Part shown: positions 1-7,388 of the stretch, piece by piece | Layout of the letters: each line of letters starts with the position of its first letter | Position numbering within the stretch: position 1 is the first letter of the stretch | Source of the DNA: Microbacterium marinum | GTDB lineage: Bacteria; Actinomycetota; Actinomycetes; Actinomycetales; Microbacteriaceae | DNA: 64,000 bases | Direction: 5' to 3' | Assembly: GCF_014204835.1 (NCBI RefSeq) | Contig: NZ_JACHMD010000001.1 | Coordinates: 1,364,001-1,428,000, forward strand | The notes under the pieces: model-generated | What the model was told of the DNA's origin: nothing | Seen by the model: only the letters and a program-made list of their open reading frames with translations | Databases searched by the model: none | Translations under genes and position numbers: made by a program

Positions 1-1
1 T

Positions 2-724
2 GTGCGGCGCCGGTTCGCCGAGACGCCGGAAGCTCGGACACGCGGATACAAGCCCGGTCGGTTCTCCTTCAATGTCGCAGGCGGCCGTTGCCCGACCTGT
101 GAGGGTGAAGGCTCCGTGATGGTCGAGCTGCTCTTCCTGCCCTCGGTCTACACCGTGTGTCCCGACTGCCATGGCACCCGCTATCAATCGAGCACCCTGG
201 AGATCACCTGGCGAGGGCGCAACATCGCGGAAATCCTCGCGATGAGCGTCGAAGAGGCCCACGACTTCTTCGCCGGCGAGTACGACGTGATGCGCTCACT
301 CACCTCGCTGGTCGATGTCGGGCTCGGGTACCTGCGCTTGGGACAGCCGGCCACAGAGCTCTCCGGTGGGGAGGCGCAGCGTGTGAAGCTGGCCACCGAA
401 CTGCAACGAGCGCAGCGCGGCGACACTCTGTACGTGCTCGATGAGCCGACCTCCGGATTGCACTGTGCCGACGCAGACCGTCTAGTTACCCACCTTCAGA
501 CTCTCGTCGATGCGGGCAACACGGTCGTGATGGTGGAACTCGACATGCGAGTGGTCGGCGCCGCCGACTACGTCATCGATCTCGGGCCGGGAGCCGGTGA
601 CAACGGCGGCACAGTGGTCGCGTCCGGAACGCCAGCAGAGGTCGCCGCGTCGAGAAACAGCGCTTCAGCACCGTATCTCGCCGCCGCCCTCGCCGAGGCC
701 GCGACGCTGACGTCAGGGGCATAA
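2..724 (+). CDS. UvrA-like ABC ATPase, C-terminal part (partial)
   Basis: The reading frame is open at the left window edge, so only the last 240 residues are present. They hold a zinc-finger pair (CPTC and CPDC about 20-60 residues in), then the second ABC module: signature LSGGEAQRVKL and Walker B LYVLDEPTSGLH with a following His. This is the C-terminal half of a UvrA-type excinuclease subunit. UvrA loads on damaged DNA and hands it to UvrB, but short UvrA2-like paralogues also serve as drug-resistance ATPases. The tail after the GPGAGDNGGTVV motif is short, which fits the paralogue class better than housekeeping UvrA. Which of the two it is cannot be settled without the N-terminus. Confidence 0.8.
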   Translation: MRRRFAETPEARTRGYKPGRFSFNVAGGRCPTCEGEGSVMVELLFLPSVYTVCPDCHGTRYQSSTLEITWRGRNIAEILAMSVEEAHDFFAGEYDVMRSLTSLVDVGLGYLRLGQPATELSGGEAQRVKLATELQRAQRGDTLYVLDEPTSGLHCADADRLVTHLQTLVDAGNTVVMVELDMRVVGAADYVIDLGPGAGDNGGTVVASGTPAEVAASRNSASAPYLAAALAEAATLTSGA

Positions 725-833
725 CCGGCTCTTCGCAGATGAGGGTGTAGACGTCGAGGGTGCGTCGTTGGCCGGGTAAGGTGAATCGCTCTGGGTTTCG
801 TTCCGTTCCGTTCTTCAAGCAAGGATGGAATTG

Positions 834-1139
834 ATGAATCAGAAGTACTCGCCCGAGATGCGGGAGAAGGCGTTGCGGATGCTGGACGAGGCGAAGCCCT
901 CGCATCCGAATCTCATGACCGCGGTGCGTCATGTCGCTGGGCTTCTTGGTATGAGCGCGGAGACGTTGCGGGTGTGGCATCGCCGTCGCGAAGTCGACGG
1001 CGGGCAGCGTCCCGGTGTGCCCACCGATGTTGCCGAGGAGAACAAGCGCCTGCGGCGTGAGAACGCTGAGCTGCGCAAGGCGAACGAAGTCCTCAAAGCC
1101 GCGAGCGTGTTTTTCGCGAAGGAACTCGACCGCTCCTGA
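834..1139 (+). CDS. IS3-family transposase OrfA, orphan
   Basis: A 101-residue protein starting MNQKYSPEMREKALRM with a helix-turn-helix (about residues 15-60, ending in LRVWHRRREVD) and a C-terminal leucine-rich helix (NAELRKANEVLKAASVFF). This is the standard IS3 OrfA layout: DNA-binding protein, frameshift partner of OrfB. An ATG at 825 is in frame, but AAGG lies directly against it and is well spaced for 834. OrfB should begin immediately downstream, yet the next 170 bp contain no DDE integrase frame. The element is therefore a remnant and cannot move by itself. Confidence 0.7.
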   Translation: MNQKYSPEMREKALRMLDEAKPSHPNLMTAVRHVAGLLGMSAETLRVWHRRREVDGGQRPGVPTDVAEENKRLRRENAELRKANEVLKAASVFFAKELDRS

Positions 1140-1302
1140 CGGGTCTGCCCCGCGCACACCGCTTCCGCTGTCCCGATAGCCGGTCGTCCACCGGCACAGG
1201 TGCGGACCATCCGGGTGAACGACCAGAACCCAGCAACTACCTAAGCCTTCGATTCCCGTAAGACTGTCCCGCAAAAATGCCCGGTGAAGGTGCCCTAAAC
1301 GC

Positions 1303-1308
1303 TACAGT
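1303..1308 (+). promoter_or_regulatory. -10 box of the serine recombinase gene
   Basis: TACAGT lies six bases before the ATG at 1315. This matches TANNNT-N6/7-start arrangements seen before about ten genes in this window and predicts a leaderless transcript. No convincing -35 hexamer is visible. Confidence 0.5.
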
Positions 1309-1314
1309 CGTCGC

Positions 1315-1896
1315 ATGCTTGTCGGATACGCCCGCGTCTCAACCTCTGGGCAGGACCTCGCCGCGCAGCGGGACGGCCTCCACTCGCTCGGCGTCGATCC
1401 CGAGAACGTGCACGTCGACCACGGCATGACCGGAACGAACCGTGAACGCCCGGGGCTCCGCGAAGCGCTTGCCGCGGTCCGCAAAGGTGACGTCCTGGTC
1501 GTCACCAAGCTCGATCGCTTCGCAAGATCACTCCCCGACGCTCGTGATATCGCCGACGAGCTGACGCGCAAGGGCGTGACGTTGAACCTCGGAGGTTCCG
1601 TCTACGACCCAACCGATCCCGTTGGGCGACTGCTGTTCAACGTCCTCGGGATGGTCGCGGAGTTCGAAGCCGACCTCATCCGTGCCCGCACGCGCGAGGG
1701 GATGGCGATCGCTAAGGCCGCGGGCAAGCTCCGCGGAAAGAAGCCCAAGCTCTCCGTCTCACAGGAGAAGCACCTGGTCGCGCTGCACCGTGCCGGCACG
1801 CACACCACGAGCGAAATCGCCGAGCTCTTCGGTGTCGCCCGCTCAACCGTGTACCGAGCGATCCAGCGCGGCGGAGCGAACCCACCCGCCGCCTGA
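1315..1896 (+). CDS. Serine recombinase (resolvase/invertase family)
   Basis: A 193-residue small serine recombinase. The catalytic domain starts with GYARVS (Ser9 nucleophile). It continues with the LDRFARS motif, then VYDPTDPVGRLLFNVLG and the E helix EFEADLIRARTREG, and ends with a Hin-type helix-turn-helix (residues ~150-190, TTSEIAELFGVARSTVYRAI). Family members resolve cointegrates or invert DNA by four-strand cleavage at a short dyad site. The length is normal, so the gene looks intact. It lies between the IS3 remnant and the Fic module and may belong to a lost transposon; no transposase accompanies it. Confidence 0.85.
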   Translation: MLVGYARVSTSGQDLAAQRDGLHSLGVDPENVHVDHGMTGTNRERPGLREALAAVRKGDVLVVTKLDRFARSLPDARDIADELTRKGVTLNLGGSVYDPTDPVGRLLFNVLGMVAEFEADLIRARTREGMAIAKAAGKLRGKKPKLSVSQEKHLVALHRAGTHTTSEIAELFGVARSTVYRAIQRGGANPPAA

Positions 1897-1936
1897 CGAC
1901 ACCGAGCGAAGCGAGAAGGACGACACCGAGCGAAGC
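1895..1936 (+). repeat. Two 18-bp direct repeats
   Basis: GACGACACCGAGCGAAGC occurs at 1895-1912 and again, unchanged, at 1919-1936, a 24-bp period, overlapping the stop codon of the recombinase gene. It could be a recombination or partition-type site, or simply a local duplication. Confidence 0.7.
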
Positions 1937-2184
1937 TGCTCACAGGTCGTCGACTCCGAGCTCACTTCCGCGCTGGGGCTCCTCGACGCGATGAGCCCTG
2001 AGACGCCAGCGGTTAAGATCGGACGCTGTATCGAGTATCTGGGTCAGAGCTGCTCGCTGGGCTGCGGTGAGGACCATGGTGGGCACGTTAGCAACGAGGA
2101 TGTGCACCCACCGAAAACGATCGATTACGGCACGAGGGTTCGCGTGACTTCATGGAGGCCGACACGCCGTGCCGAAACCGTGTG
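1937..2184. other. Intergenic stretch without recognisable gene
   Basis: Between the repeats and the operator region of the Fic module I see no open frame with plausible composition on either strand. Base composition is less GC-rich than in neighbouring genes, in keeping with acquired DNA. Confidence 0.5.
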
Positions 2185-2244
2185 CCAAAACCCTCTATGT
2201 TCCAAAACCTCGTAGGACCGTTTTTGGTCCAAAACTGATAGAAT
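2185..2244 (+). promoter_or_regulatory. Putative operator/promoter of the antitoxin-toxin pair
   Basis: CCAAAAC occurs three times (2185-2191, 2202-2208, 2229-2235). Near the third copy lies a small dyad, GGACC (2215-2219) and GGTCC (2226-2230), separated by GTTTTT. TAGAAT at 2239-2244 is a good -10 box, giving a leader of roughly 20 nt before the antitoxin ATG. Repeats overlapping the promoter are typical for toxin-antitoxin autoregulation; that role is inference here. Confidence 0.45.
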
Positions 2245-2270
2245 CGATGCACGCAACGAGAGGGGCAATC

Positions 2271-2501
2271 ATGGCCACGATCACCAAGGCAAGGACGACG
2301 CACACCGCCGCGACGCCGCGGCCGGCAACCTCGACCGCTGCTGGTGCGGACGAGCGTATGGCTTTTGCTGACGCTGCTCTTGCTCTCGCCGGCCACGAGG
2401 TCACCGACTCGACGCTGCGAACGATTCTCGAGCGTGCAGCTCGTCACGAGCTGTCGGGGGATGAGGCACGCGCTGCGATCCGCCGGCACGTCCAGGGCTG
2501 A
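2271..2501 (+). CDS. VbhA-like antitoxin of a Fic toxin
   Basis: A 76-residue protein with a flexible Thr/Ala-rich first 28 residues and a helical core (FADAALALAGHEVTD, then ELSGDEARAAIRRHV) resembling the VbhA antitoxin fold. VbhA-type proteins block Fic enzymes by inserting a helix whose glutamate obstructs ATP; Glu43 is the likely counterpart, although the preceding Ser/Thr of the usual motif is Leu here. The start at 2271 is chosen over 2247 because AGAGGGG lies six bases upstream. Its stop codon overlaps the toxin ATG by one base, so the two are translationally coupled. Confidence 0.75.
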   Translation: MATITKARTTHTAATPRPATSTAAGADERMAFADAALALAGHEVTDSTLRTILERAARHELSGDEARAAIRRHVQG

Positions 2502-3343
2502 TGCCGCGCGGCACGACCTTTCGTACCTGGGGTGACTACTTCATCCCAGGTACTTCTGTGTTGAGGAACAAATTCACCGAACCCGGCAAGCCGCACGGCG
2601 AAACCGATCCCGACAAGCTGCGGACGTTGGAGGAGGCGATGGCGCACAGCCGTCTCCAAGAGCTGCACGAGAACCCGATTCAGGGGAAGCTCGACTACGA
2701 CCACATGAAGGCGATCCACGGTTACGTGTTCCAGGACGTCTACGAGTGGGCCGGCCAGGAACGCGTCGCGCCGGTGGGGGAGCGGATGACGAAGGAAGGT
2801 CACGCCTACTACCCAGCTGGCGAGGTGCTGACGGAGGCGGCGGAGGCGCAGTACAGGAGACTCGCTGCGAAGGACTACCTGCGGGGGCTGCCGCAAGACA
2901 AGTTCGTCGACGAGCTAGCCGAGGCGTGGGGGGAGCTGAATGTCGTTCACAGTTTCCGCGAAGGCAACACACGCACCCAATTCGTGTTTTTCTCGCAGCT
3001 CTCAGAGCAAGCCGGCTACCGGATCGACACAGCGCAATTCGCCCCAGGTTCGCCGCTGCGCGACGAGTTCGTGCAGGCCCGGTATGAGTCGCAGGACACC
3101 GGTAACAATCAGCGACTCGCTGCGGTGCTTGGGAAGGCGATCAGCCCTTTAGCTCCAAAATCGTCTCCGGCTCGTATGGGCGACAGTGGGGTAGCCGAAG
3201 CCCTTCTAGCGAGCTTTCCCAAGAGCGCAAAGGCGATCGGACGCCCTTCCTCGACGTCGGTTGCGAACAAGGCCAACCGCTTACCTACGACGCGCCATGG
3301 AAGCCGGCAGGGGAACGACGTGCGGGGACGTGAACGTGACTAA
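2501..3343 (+). CDS. Fic-domain toxin (probable AMP-transferase)
   Basis: 280 residues. The Fic core carries the active-site loop HSFREGNTRTQ at residues ~150-160, matching HxFx(D/E)GNxR with catalytic His150. Upstream LDYDHMKAIHGYVFQDVYEWAGQ forms the first helices usual for VbhT/Doc-type Fic proteins. Such toxins transfer AMP from ATP to a target protein, in VbhT-like cases DNA gyrase and topoisomerase IV; the target here is unknown. About 80 C-terminal residues beyond the Fic fold are rich in Ser and Arg and look disordered. There is no inhibitory helix inside the protein, consistent with the separate antitoxin. The 3' end overlaps the following recombinase gene by eight bases. Confidence 0.82.
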   Translation: MPRGTTFRTWGDYFIPGTSVLRNKFTEPGKPHGETDPDKLRTLEEAMAHSRLQELHENPIQGKLDYDHMKAIHGYVFQDVYEWAGQERVAPVGERMTKEGHAYYPAGEVLTEAAEAQYRRLAAKDYLRGLPQDKFVDELAEAWGELNVVHSFREGNTRTQFVFFSQLSEQAGYRIDTAQFAPGSPLRDEFVQARYESQDTGNNQRLAAVLGKAISPLAPKSSPARMGDSGVAEALLASFPKSAKAIGRPSSTSVANKANRLPTTRHGSRQGNDVRGRERD

Positions 3344-3965
3344 CACGAGCGACCAAGTGCAACAGCACGCGAACGTTGTCGGCTACGCGCGCGTGTCCAA
3401 GCGGGAGCAGAACCCCGCAGCTCAGGAGGCTGAGCTGCGCGCGGCCGGCGCGGGCCGCGTGTTTGTCGACCACGGCGAGTCGAGCCGGATCGCTGACCGC
3501 CCGCAATGGCTTGCCTGCCTCGACTACCTCCGCGAGGGCGACACGCTTGTGGTGCGTCGTCTCGACCGCCTCGGTGGCACGGAGCGGATCATCATCGAGA
3601 CGCTGCATGACCTGGACCGTCGAGGGGTGAACATCAAGAGCCTCACGGAGCCGATGATCGACACCACGACCCCGATGGGCCGCGCCCTGTTCGGAATGGT
3701 GGCCGTGTTCGCGCAGCTCCGCGTCGACACCATTCGGGAGAACACCATGCGCGGTCTTGCTCACGCGAAGTCGCAGGGCCGTGTCGGTGGCCGGCCGTCG
3801 AAGATGACGCCGGAGAAGATCGCGCAGGCCAAGCGGATGCGCGCCGAGAACGCGAGCCTCGACCACATCGCCGGAGTGCTCAGCGTGGGAAAGTCGACAG
3901 TCGCCCGCGCGCTGTCTCGCCCCGAGGATGACGTCGCCGCGGGTGCTTCGAGCGGTCGACGGTGA
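3336..3965 (+). CDS. Serine recombinase (resolvase family), second copy
   Basis: About 209 residues from the GTG at 3336, which has GGGGA seven bases upstream; in-frame starts at 3297 and 3330 are alternatives. The catalytic domain has GYARVS (Ser21), LVVRRLDRLGG, PMGRALFGMVAVFAQL and a C-terminal helix-turn-helix (DHIAGVLSVGKSTVARAL). It is not closely similar to the recombinase at 1315, so the two are not a recent duplication. It overlaps the Fic gene by eight bases and is probably co-transcribed, which ties the toxin module to a mobile unit. Confidence 0.83.
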   Translation: MTNTSDQVQQHANVVGYARVSKREQNPAAQEAELRAAGAGRVFVDHGESSRIADRPQWLACLDYLREGDTLVVRRLDRLGGTERIIIETLHDLDRRGVNIKSLTEPMIDTTTPMGRALFGMVAVFAQLRVDTIRENTMRGLAHAKSQGRVGGRPSKMTPEKIAQAKRMRAENASLDHIAGVLSVGKSTVARALSRPEDDVAAGASSGRR

Positions 3966-4789
3966 CCACGCTCAATCTCGACGAGCTCCGAGAGCTGATC
4001 GAGCACCTGCTGACCCAATGGGAGCTGCACTCCGACGGCGGAACCTACCGGCAGCCGGCGGCCCGCCGGGGGCGGTCCTTCACCGGTCCCGACGTCGCGC
4101 GGGTTGCGATCGTCGACGGTTTCGCTCGTCATATTCACAAGACGGCCGCCGCGGTCGTCACCCTGATAGACGGCGGCCACGTGACCGCCGCTGCACCCCT
4201 CGTTCGGCAGATGTACGAGTGTGCTCTGAGCGCCGTGTGGCTCATTCAGAGCAAAGACGAGCACGGGGTGAAAGCGCTCCTTGCTGAGCACACGCGGAAC
4301 CGCCGCGCGTTGCAGGGCGACATTGCGCAGGCGCGGTCGGCGGTGTTCCGGGAAGGTGCGGAAGATCTACCCGACACAGACCCGACGCCGTTCATCGGTT
4401 CCCTCGACAGCGTTCGCAGCTTCAAGGGGATCTGCCTCGATCTAGAACCAGGAGGCGTTGACGCCTACGTCTATTACCGGCTTCTCTCGACGTTCAGCCA
4501 CGCCTCTCTCGGTGTCACTGACCTGTACTTCGCCCCGAGTCCCGATGGCACCTACGCTCCGCATCGGAGGCCCGTTCCGCGGACACCGATCAGTGCAGAC
4601 ATGATGCTGTTCTTCGCGGCGATATCGATGGTGTGGGGCGGACGGGCGTACACGTACACCAGCCACGACAAGGCGCACCGAAGCATCCTGCGGGATGCGG
4701 CCCGTCATCTCGGCATCAACGCAGAGATAGGGCTGAGCGAGACGTACAGGAAGCGTCATTCGACACGTCGCCAGCAGCCCACCGCTTAG
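3962..4789 (+). CDS. Protein of unknown function, DUF5677-like
   Basis: 275 residues, starting with a GTG that overlaps the recombinase stop (GTGA). It is predicted soluble and largely helical. Visible features are TAAAVVTLIDGGHVTAAAPL followed by VRQMYECALSAVWLIQ, and later YYRLLSTFSHASLGVTDLYF. The spacing of Arg, Glu and a late Ser-His recalls DUF5677/abortive-infection-linked proteins, but the resemblance is weak. No signal peptide or membrane segment is visible. Its place at the end of the recombinase-Fic-recombinase string suggests cargo of the same element. Confidence 0.5.
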   Translation: MTTLNLDELRELIEHLLTQWELHSDGGTYRQPAARRGRSFTGPDVARVAIVDGFARHIHKTAAAVVTLIDGGHVTAAAPLVRQMYECALSAVWLIQSKDEHGVKALLAEHTRNRRALQGDIAQARSAVFREGAEDLPDTDPTPFIGSLDSVRSFKGICLDLEPGGVDAYVYYRLLSTFSHASLGVTDLYFAPSPDGTYAPHRRPVPRTPISADMMLFFAAISMVWGGRAYTYTSHDKAHRSILRDAARHLGINAEIGLSETYRKRHSTRRQQPTA

Positions 4790-5016
4790 TCGCGCAGCAG
4801 CTCGGAGGGATGCACATCGAGTGCGATCGCGATCGCATTCAGCTCGTCGACCGTCAGGCCGGCAGGCGTCGTGGTGTGCAGCCTCCGGTCGCGCTTTCGC
4901 GCCGCGATCCCCGTGACCTCAGCCAGCCATTCCGGTGACCTCCCGCGAGCGTCCAGGACCGCCAGGATGCGTCGTGCGACGCGCACGGCAAGGAGTCGAT
5001 TCGCGCGAGGTTGCAT
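4786..5016 (-). CDS. Small helix-turn-helix (XRE-like) protein
   Basis: A 76-residue protein: MQPRANRLLAVRVARRIL, then a predicted HTH (LAVLDARGRSPEWLAEVTGI) and a C-terminal GLTVDELNAIAIALDVHPSELL, the characteristic end of Cro/CI-type domains. AAGGAGAA five bases before the ATG is a strong ribosome site. It converges on and overlaps the preceding gene by four bases. It may be a leftover repressor of the acquired segment; its target is unknown. Confidence 0.65.
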   Translation of the reverse strand: MQPRANRLLAVRVARRILAVLDARGRSPEWLAEVTGIAARKRDRRLHTTTPAGLTVDELNAIAIALDVHPSELLRD

Positions 5017-5241
5017 TGCGTTCTCCTTGTTGTGTGTCCGATGAAAGTAGGGAGTTCGGCGGTACGCCGAGCTGCCGGCTTTCGTTGGAACACTTGCCGC
5101 CTTGCACGGAGTGGAGAGGCGGTCAAGGGGAGCCCGCGGGGCTCTCCCGAAGGGACGCGCAGCGCCCTTGACGGGCTCGTAGCGGAGTGCAACCCCGTGG
5201 ACTGCTCGACGCCTGACGCCGGGTTCCGACAGGATGGCGGG

Positions 5242-6258
5242 ATGCCTCTCCTCCCCGCACCCCGCCTGATCGACCCCGCCGCCGTCCCCGCCCTGCGGTG
5301 GGGTGTCGTCGGCACCGGCATCGCCGACCGGTTCGTGCACGCCCTCCACGTCCACACGGGGCAGCGCGCGGTCGCCGTCACGGCGCGGGATGCCGACAAG
5401 ACCCGCGCGTTCGCCGACGCCCACGGCATCGGCCGCGTGCACCGGTCGGTCGCGGACCTGGTCGGTGACCCCGAGGTCGACGTCGTCTACGTCGCCACCC
5501 CGCATCCGCTCCACCGGGAGCAGGCGCTGGCGGCCATCGCGGCCGGCAAGCACGTCCTCATCGAGAAGCCGATCGCCCTCACTGCCGCCGACGCGACCGA
5601 GATCCTGGCCGCGGGGCGCGCCGCCGGGGTCCTCGTCGCCGAGGCGATGTGGACGCGCTACCTGCCGCAGGCTGACGTCATCCGGCAGGTGCTCGCCGCC
5701 GGCACCCTCGGCAAGATCGACCTCGTCCGCGCCGACTTCGGCTCGCTCGTCCCGTTCGACCCCACCGGCCGCATGTTCGATCCCGCCCTCGGCGGCGGTG
5801 CCATGCTCGACCTCGGCGTCTACATCGTCGCGTTCGCGTCGTCCATCATCGGGCCGCCGAGCACGATCCGCGCCGTCGGCACCCTCGCTCCCACCGGTGT
5901 CGACGACAGCGCGACGATCGCCCTGAAGACGGATGCCGGGGCGCAGGCCGCGCTCACGACCACCTTCGGCGCGGTCACCCCCGTCGAAGCGACCGTGTTC
6001 GGCTCACGGGGGCGGCTCGACGTCCTCGCACCGTTCTATGGCCCCACCGGTCTGCGGCTGCAGCTGCACGGTGCCGACGCGGAGATGTGGCACGACGACG
6101 CGCTCCCCACCGTCCACGACGGCCTCGGCTATCAGGCCACGGCCTTCGCCTCGTTCGTCGGTGAAGGGCTCGTCGAATCGCCGCTGCACCCTCACGACGA
6201 GGTCGTCTCGGTGCTCGCGACGATCGACGAGGTGCGCCGACAGATCGCCGCCGACTGA
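5242..6258 (+). CDS. Gfo/Idh/MocA-family oxidoreductase
   Basis: 338 residues. The Rossmann motif WGVVGTGIA lies near residues 20-28 and the family's EKPIAL motif at 108-113; the C-terminal alpha/beta domain contains GGGAMLDLGVY, the position of the usual catalytic Asp/Tyr-His region. Such enzymes oxidise or epimerise sugars and polyols with NAD(P)+. Substrate is not evident. The start at 5242 gives the usual N-terminus; CAGGAT lies six bases before it, a weak version of the leaderless -10. Upstream, 5017-5241 holds only a small dyad (GAGCCC at 5130-5135 with GGGCTC at 5139-5144). Confidence 0.85.
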   Translation: MPLLPAPRLIDPAAVPALRWGVVGTGIADRFVHALHVHTGQRAVAVTARDADKTRAFADAHGIGRVHRSVADLVGDPEVDVVYVATPHPLHREQALAAIAAGKHVLIEKPIALTAADATEILAAGRAAGVLVAEAMWTRYLPQADVIRQVLAAGTLGKIDLVRADFGSLVPFDPTGRMFDPALGGGAMLDLGVYIVAFASSIIGPPSTIRAVGTLAPTGVDDSATIALKTDAGAQAALTTTFGAVTPVEATVFGSRGRLDVLAPFYGPTGLRLQLHGADAEMWHDDALPTVHDGLGYQATAFASFVGEGLVESPLHPHDEVVSVLATIDEVRRQIAAD

Positions 6259-6283
6259 CCGGGCGGGGTTAGCCTTGGTCGCC

Positions 6284-6583
6284 ATGACCATTCAGCACAC
6301 CGTCGTGTTCGCGCTGCACCACGCCGAGGCCTCCTCGGAGGAGAAGACGTTCCTGACGGACGCCCAACGGTCGCTGTCGGCGGTTCCCGGCGTGCAGCAG
6401 TTCCGCATCAACCGTCAGGTCAGCGACAAGAGCGACCTGCGCTGGCAGTTCACGATGCTCTTCGACGACCAGGCCGCCTACGACGCGTACAACGAGCACC
6501 CCGACCACGTCGCGTTCGTCGAGAGCCGCTGGCAGCACGAGGTGCGCGACTTCCAGGAATACGACTTCGTCGCCAGCGACTGA
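6284..6583 (+). CDS. Dabb-family stress-responsive barrel protein
   Basis: A 99-residue alpha-beta ferredoxin-like protein beginning TIQHTVVFALHH, with AVPGVQQFRINRQV and a C-terminal HVAFVESRWQHEVRDFQEYDF. This is the stress-responsive A/B barrel (Dabb) pattern, in which small dimeric barrels bind hydrophobic ligands or carry out simple chemistry. It follows the oxidoreductase by 25 bp and could be co-transcribed, although TAGCCT eight bases before its ATG could be its own -10. Confidence 0.75.
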   Translation: MTIQHTVVFALHHAEASSEEKTFLTDAQRSLSAVPGVQQFRINRQVSDKSDLRWQFTMLFDDQAAYDAYNEHPDHVAFVESRWQHEVRDFQEYDFVASD

Positions 6584-6629
6584 CCCGGCCGCACTTCCGT
6601 CGCCGCGGGCGGTCTGCGACACTGGCCGC

Positions 6630-7388
6630 ATGCACCGCCGGGGGGTCGCCGTCACGGGGCTCGTCATCGCGGCCGCGATGCTCTCGGCCTGCGCGCCCGT
6701 GACGGTCTTCAGCGCGCCCGACGGCTCCACCCGCACGCTCCGCTGGGCCGACTACCCGGGGAACGCGGGCACCGACGCCGATGCAGTCCGCGGCGTCTCG
6801 GACCTCGGCGACCTCGAATCGCACGCGGTGCAGCTGTCCGATCGCATCCGCGACATCGTCGAGGAGGAGAGCGGCATCGTCCTGCGCCGCGCGGACCTCA
6901 CCGACCCGTACTCCGAGACCTTCTCGAACGGGTACGGGGGAGAGAGCGAGTACGTCACCTTCTCGCTCCCGACCCTCGCGGCCGAGGCCGTAGCGGCCGA
7001 ATACGCGACGTGGGTCCGCATCCATCAGCGGGTGTCGGCGCTCGCCGAGGACGCGGGCGTCGGGCCTCTCGTCCTCGAGCAGGACCAACCCGGGTTCCGC
7101 GGCGACCCCGGGCAGCAGGCCCGGTTCGCCGAGTGGTGGGCTACCACCGTCGACGGCGAGTACTCGATGCTCTCGGCGTTCAGCATGACGGAGGCCCAGT
7201 CGTTGCACCTGGTGATCGAGGACCCGACGCGGCGTCTCGACGCGACGGCGGAGGAGAAGGCGGTGGGCCCGTCCATCCGCGTGGAGTACAGTGCCGTCGT
7301 CATCCCCGACGACCGGCGCGCGCACTTCGAAGAAGCGATCGCACCGTTCGAGGGGGCTCCGAAGCCCGACGGCACCGAGTGGGATTAG
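6630..7388 (+). CDS. Putative lipoprotein of unknown function
   Basis: 252 residues with a lipoprotein signal: basic MHRRG, hydrophobic core VAVTGLVIAAAM and lipobox LSAC, giving a lipid-anchored Cys near residue 21. The mature part is acidic, with no recognisable catalytic motif. It includes LSDRIRDIVEEESGI and a stretch around YSMLSAFSMTEAQSL. Probably tethered to the outer face of the membrane. It converges with the flavin reductase gene, overlapping by four bases. Confidence 0.65.
   Translation: MHRRGVAVTGLVIAAAMLSACAPVTVFSAPDGSTRTLRWADYPGNAGTDADAVRGVSDLGDLESHAVQLSDRIRDIVEEESGIVLRRADLTDPYSETFSNGYGGESEYVTFSLPTLAAEAVAAEYATWVRIHQRVSALAEDAGVGPLVLEQDQPGFRGDPGQQARFAEWWATTVDGEYSMLSAFSMTEAQSLHLVIEDPTRRLDATAEEKAVGPSIRVEYSAVVIPDDRRAHFEEAIAPFEGAPKPDGTEWD

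Noticed and set aside
1895..1936. CRISPR-like repeats
   Set aside because: Only two repeats of 18 bp with a 6-bp spacer and no cas genes; not a CRISPR array.
5130..5144. Terminator between the HTH gene and the oxidoreductase
   Set aside because: The dyad GAGCCC-GCG-GGGCTC is short, has a 3-nt loop and no T run, and lies upstream of both divergent genes, so nothing would be terminated there.
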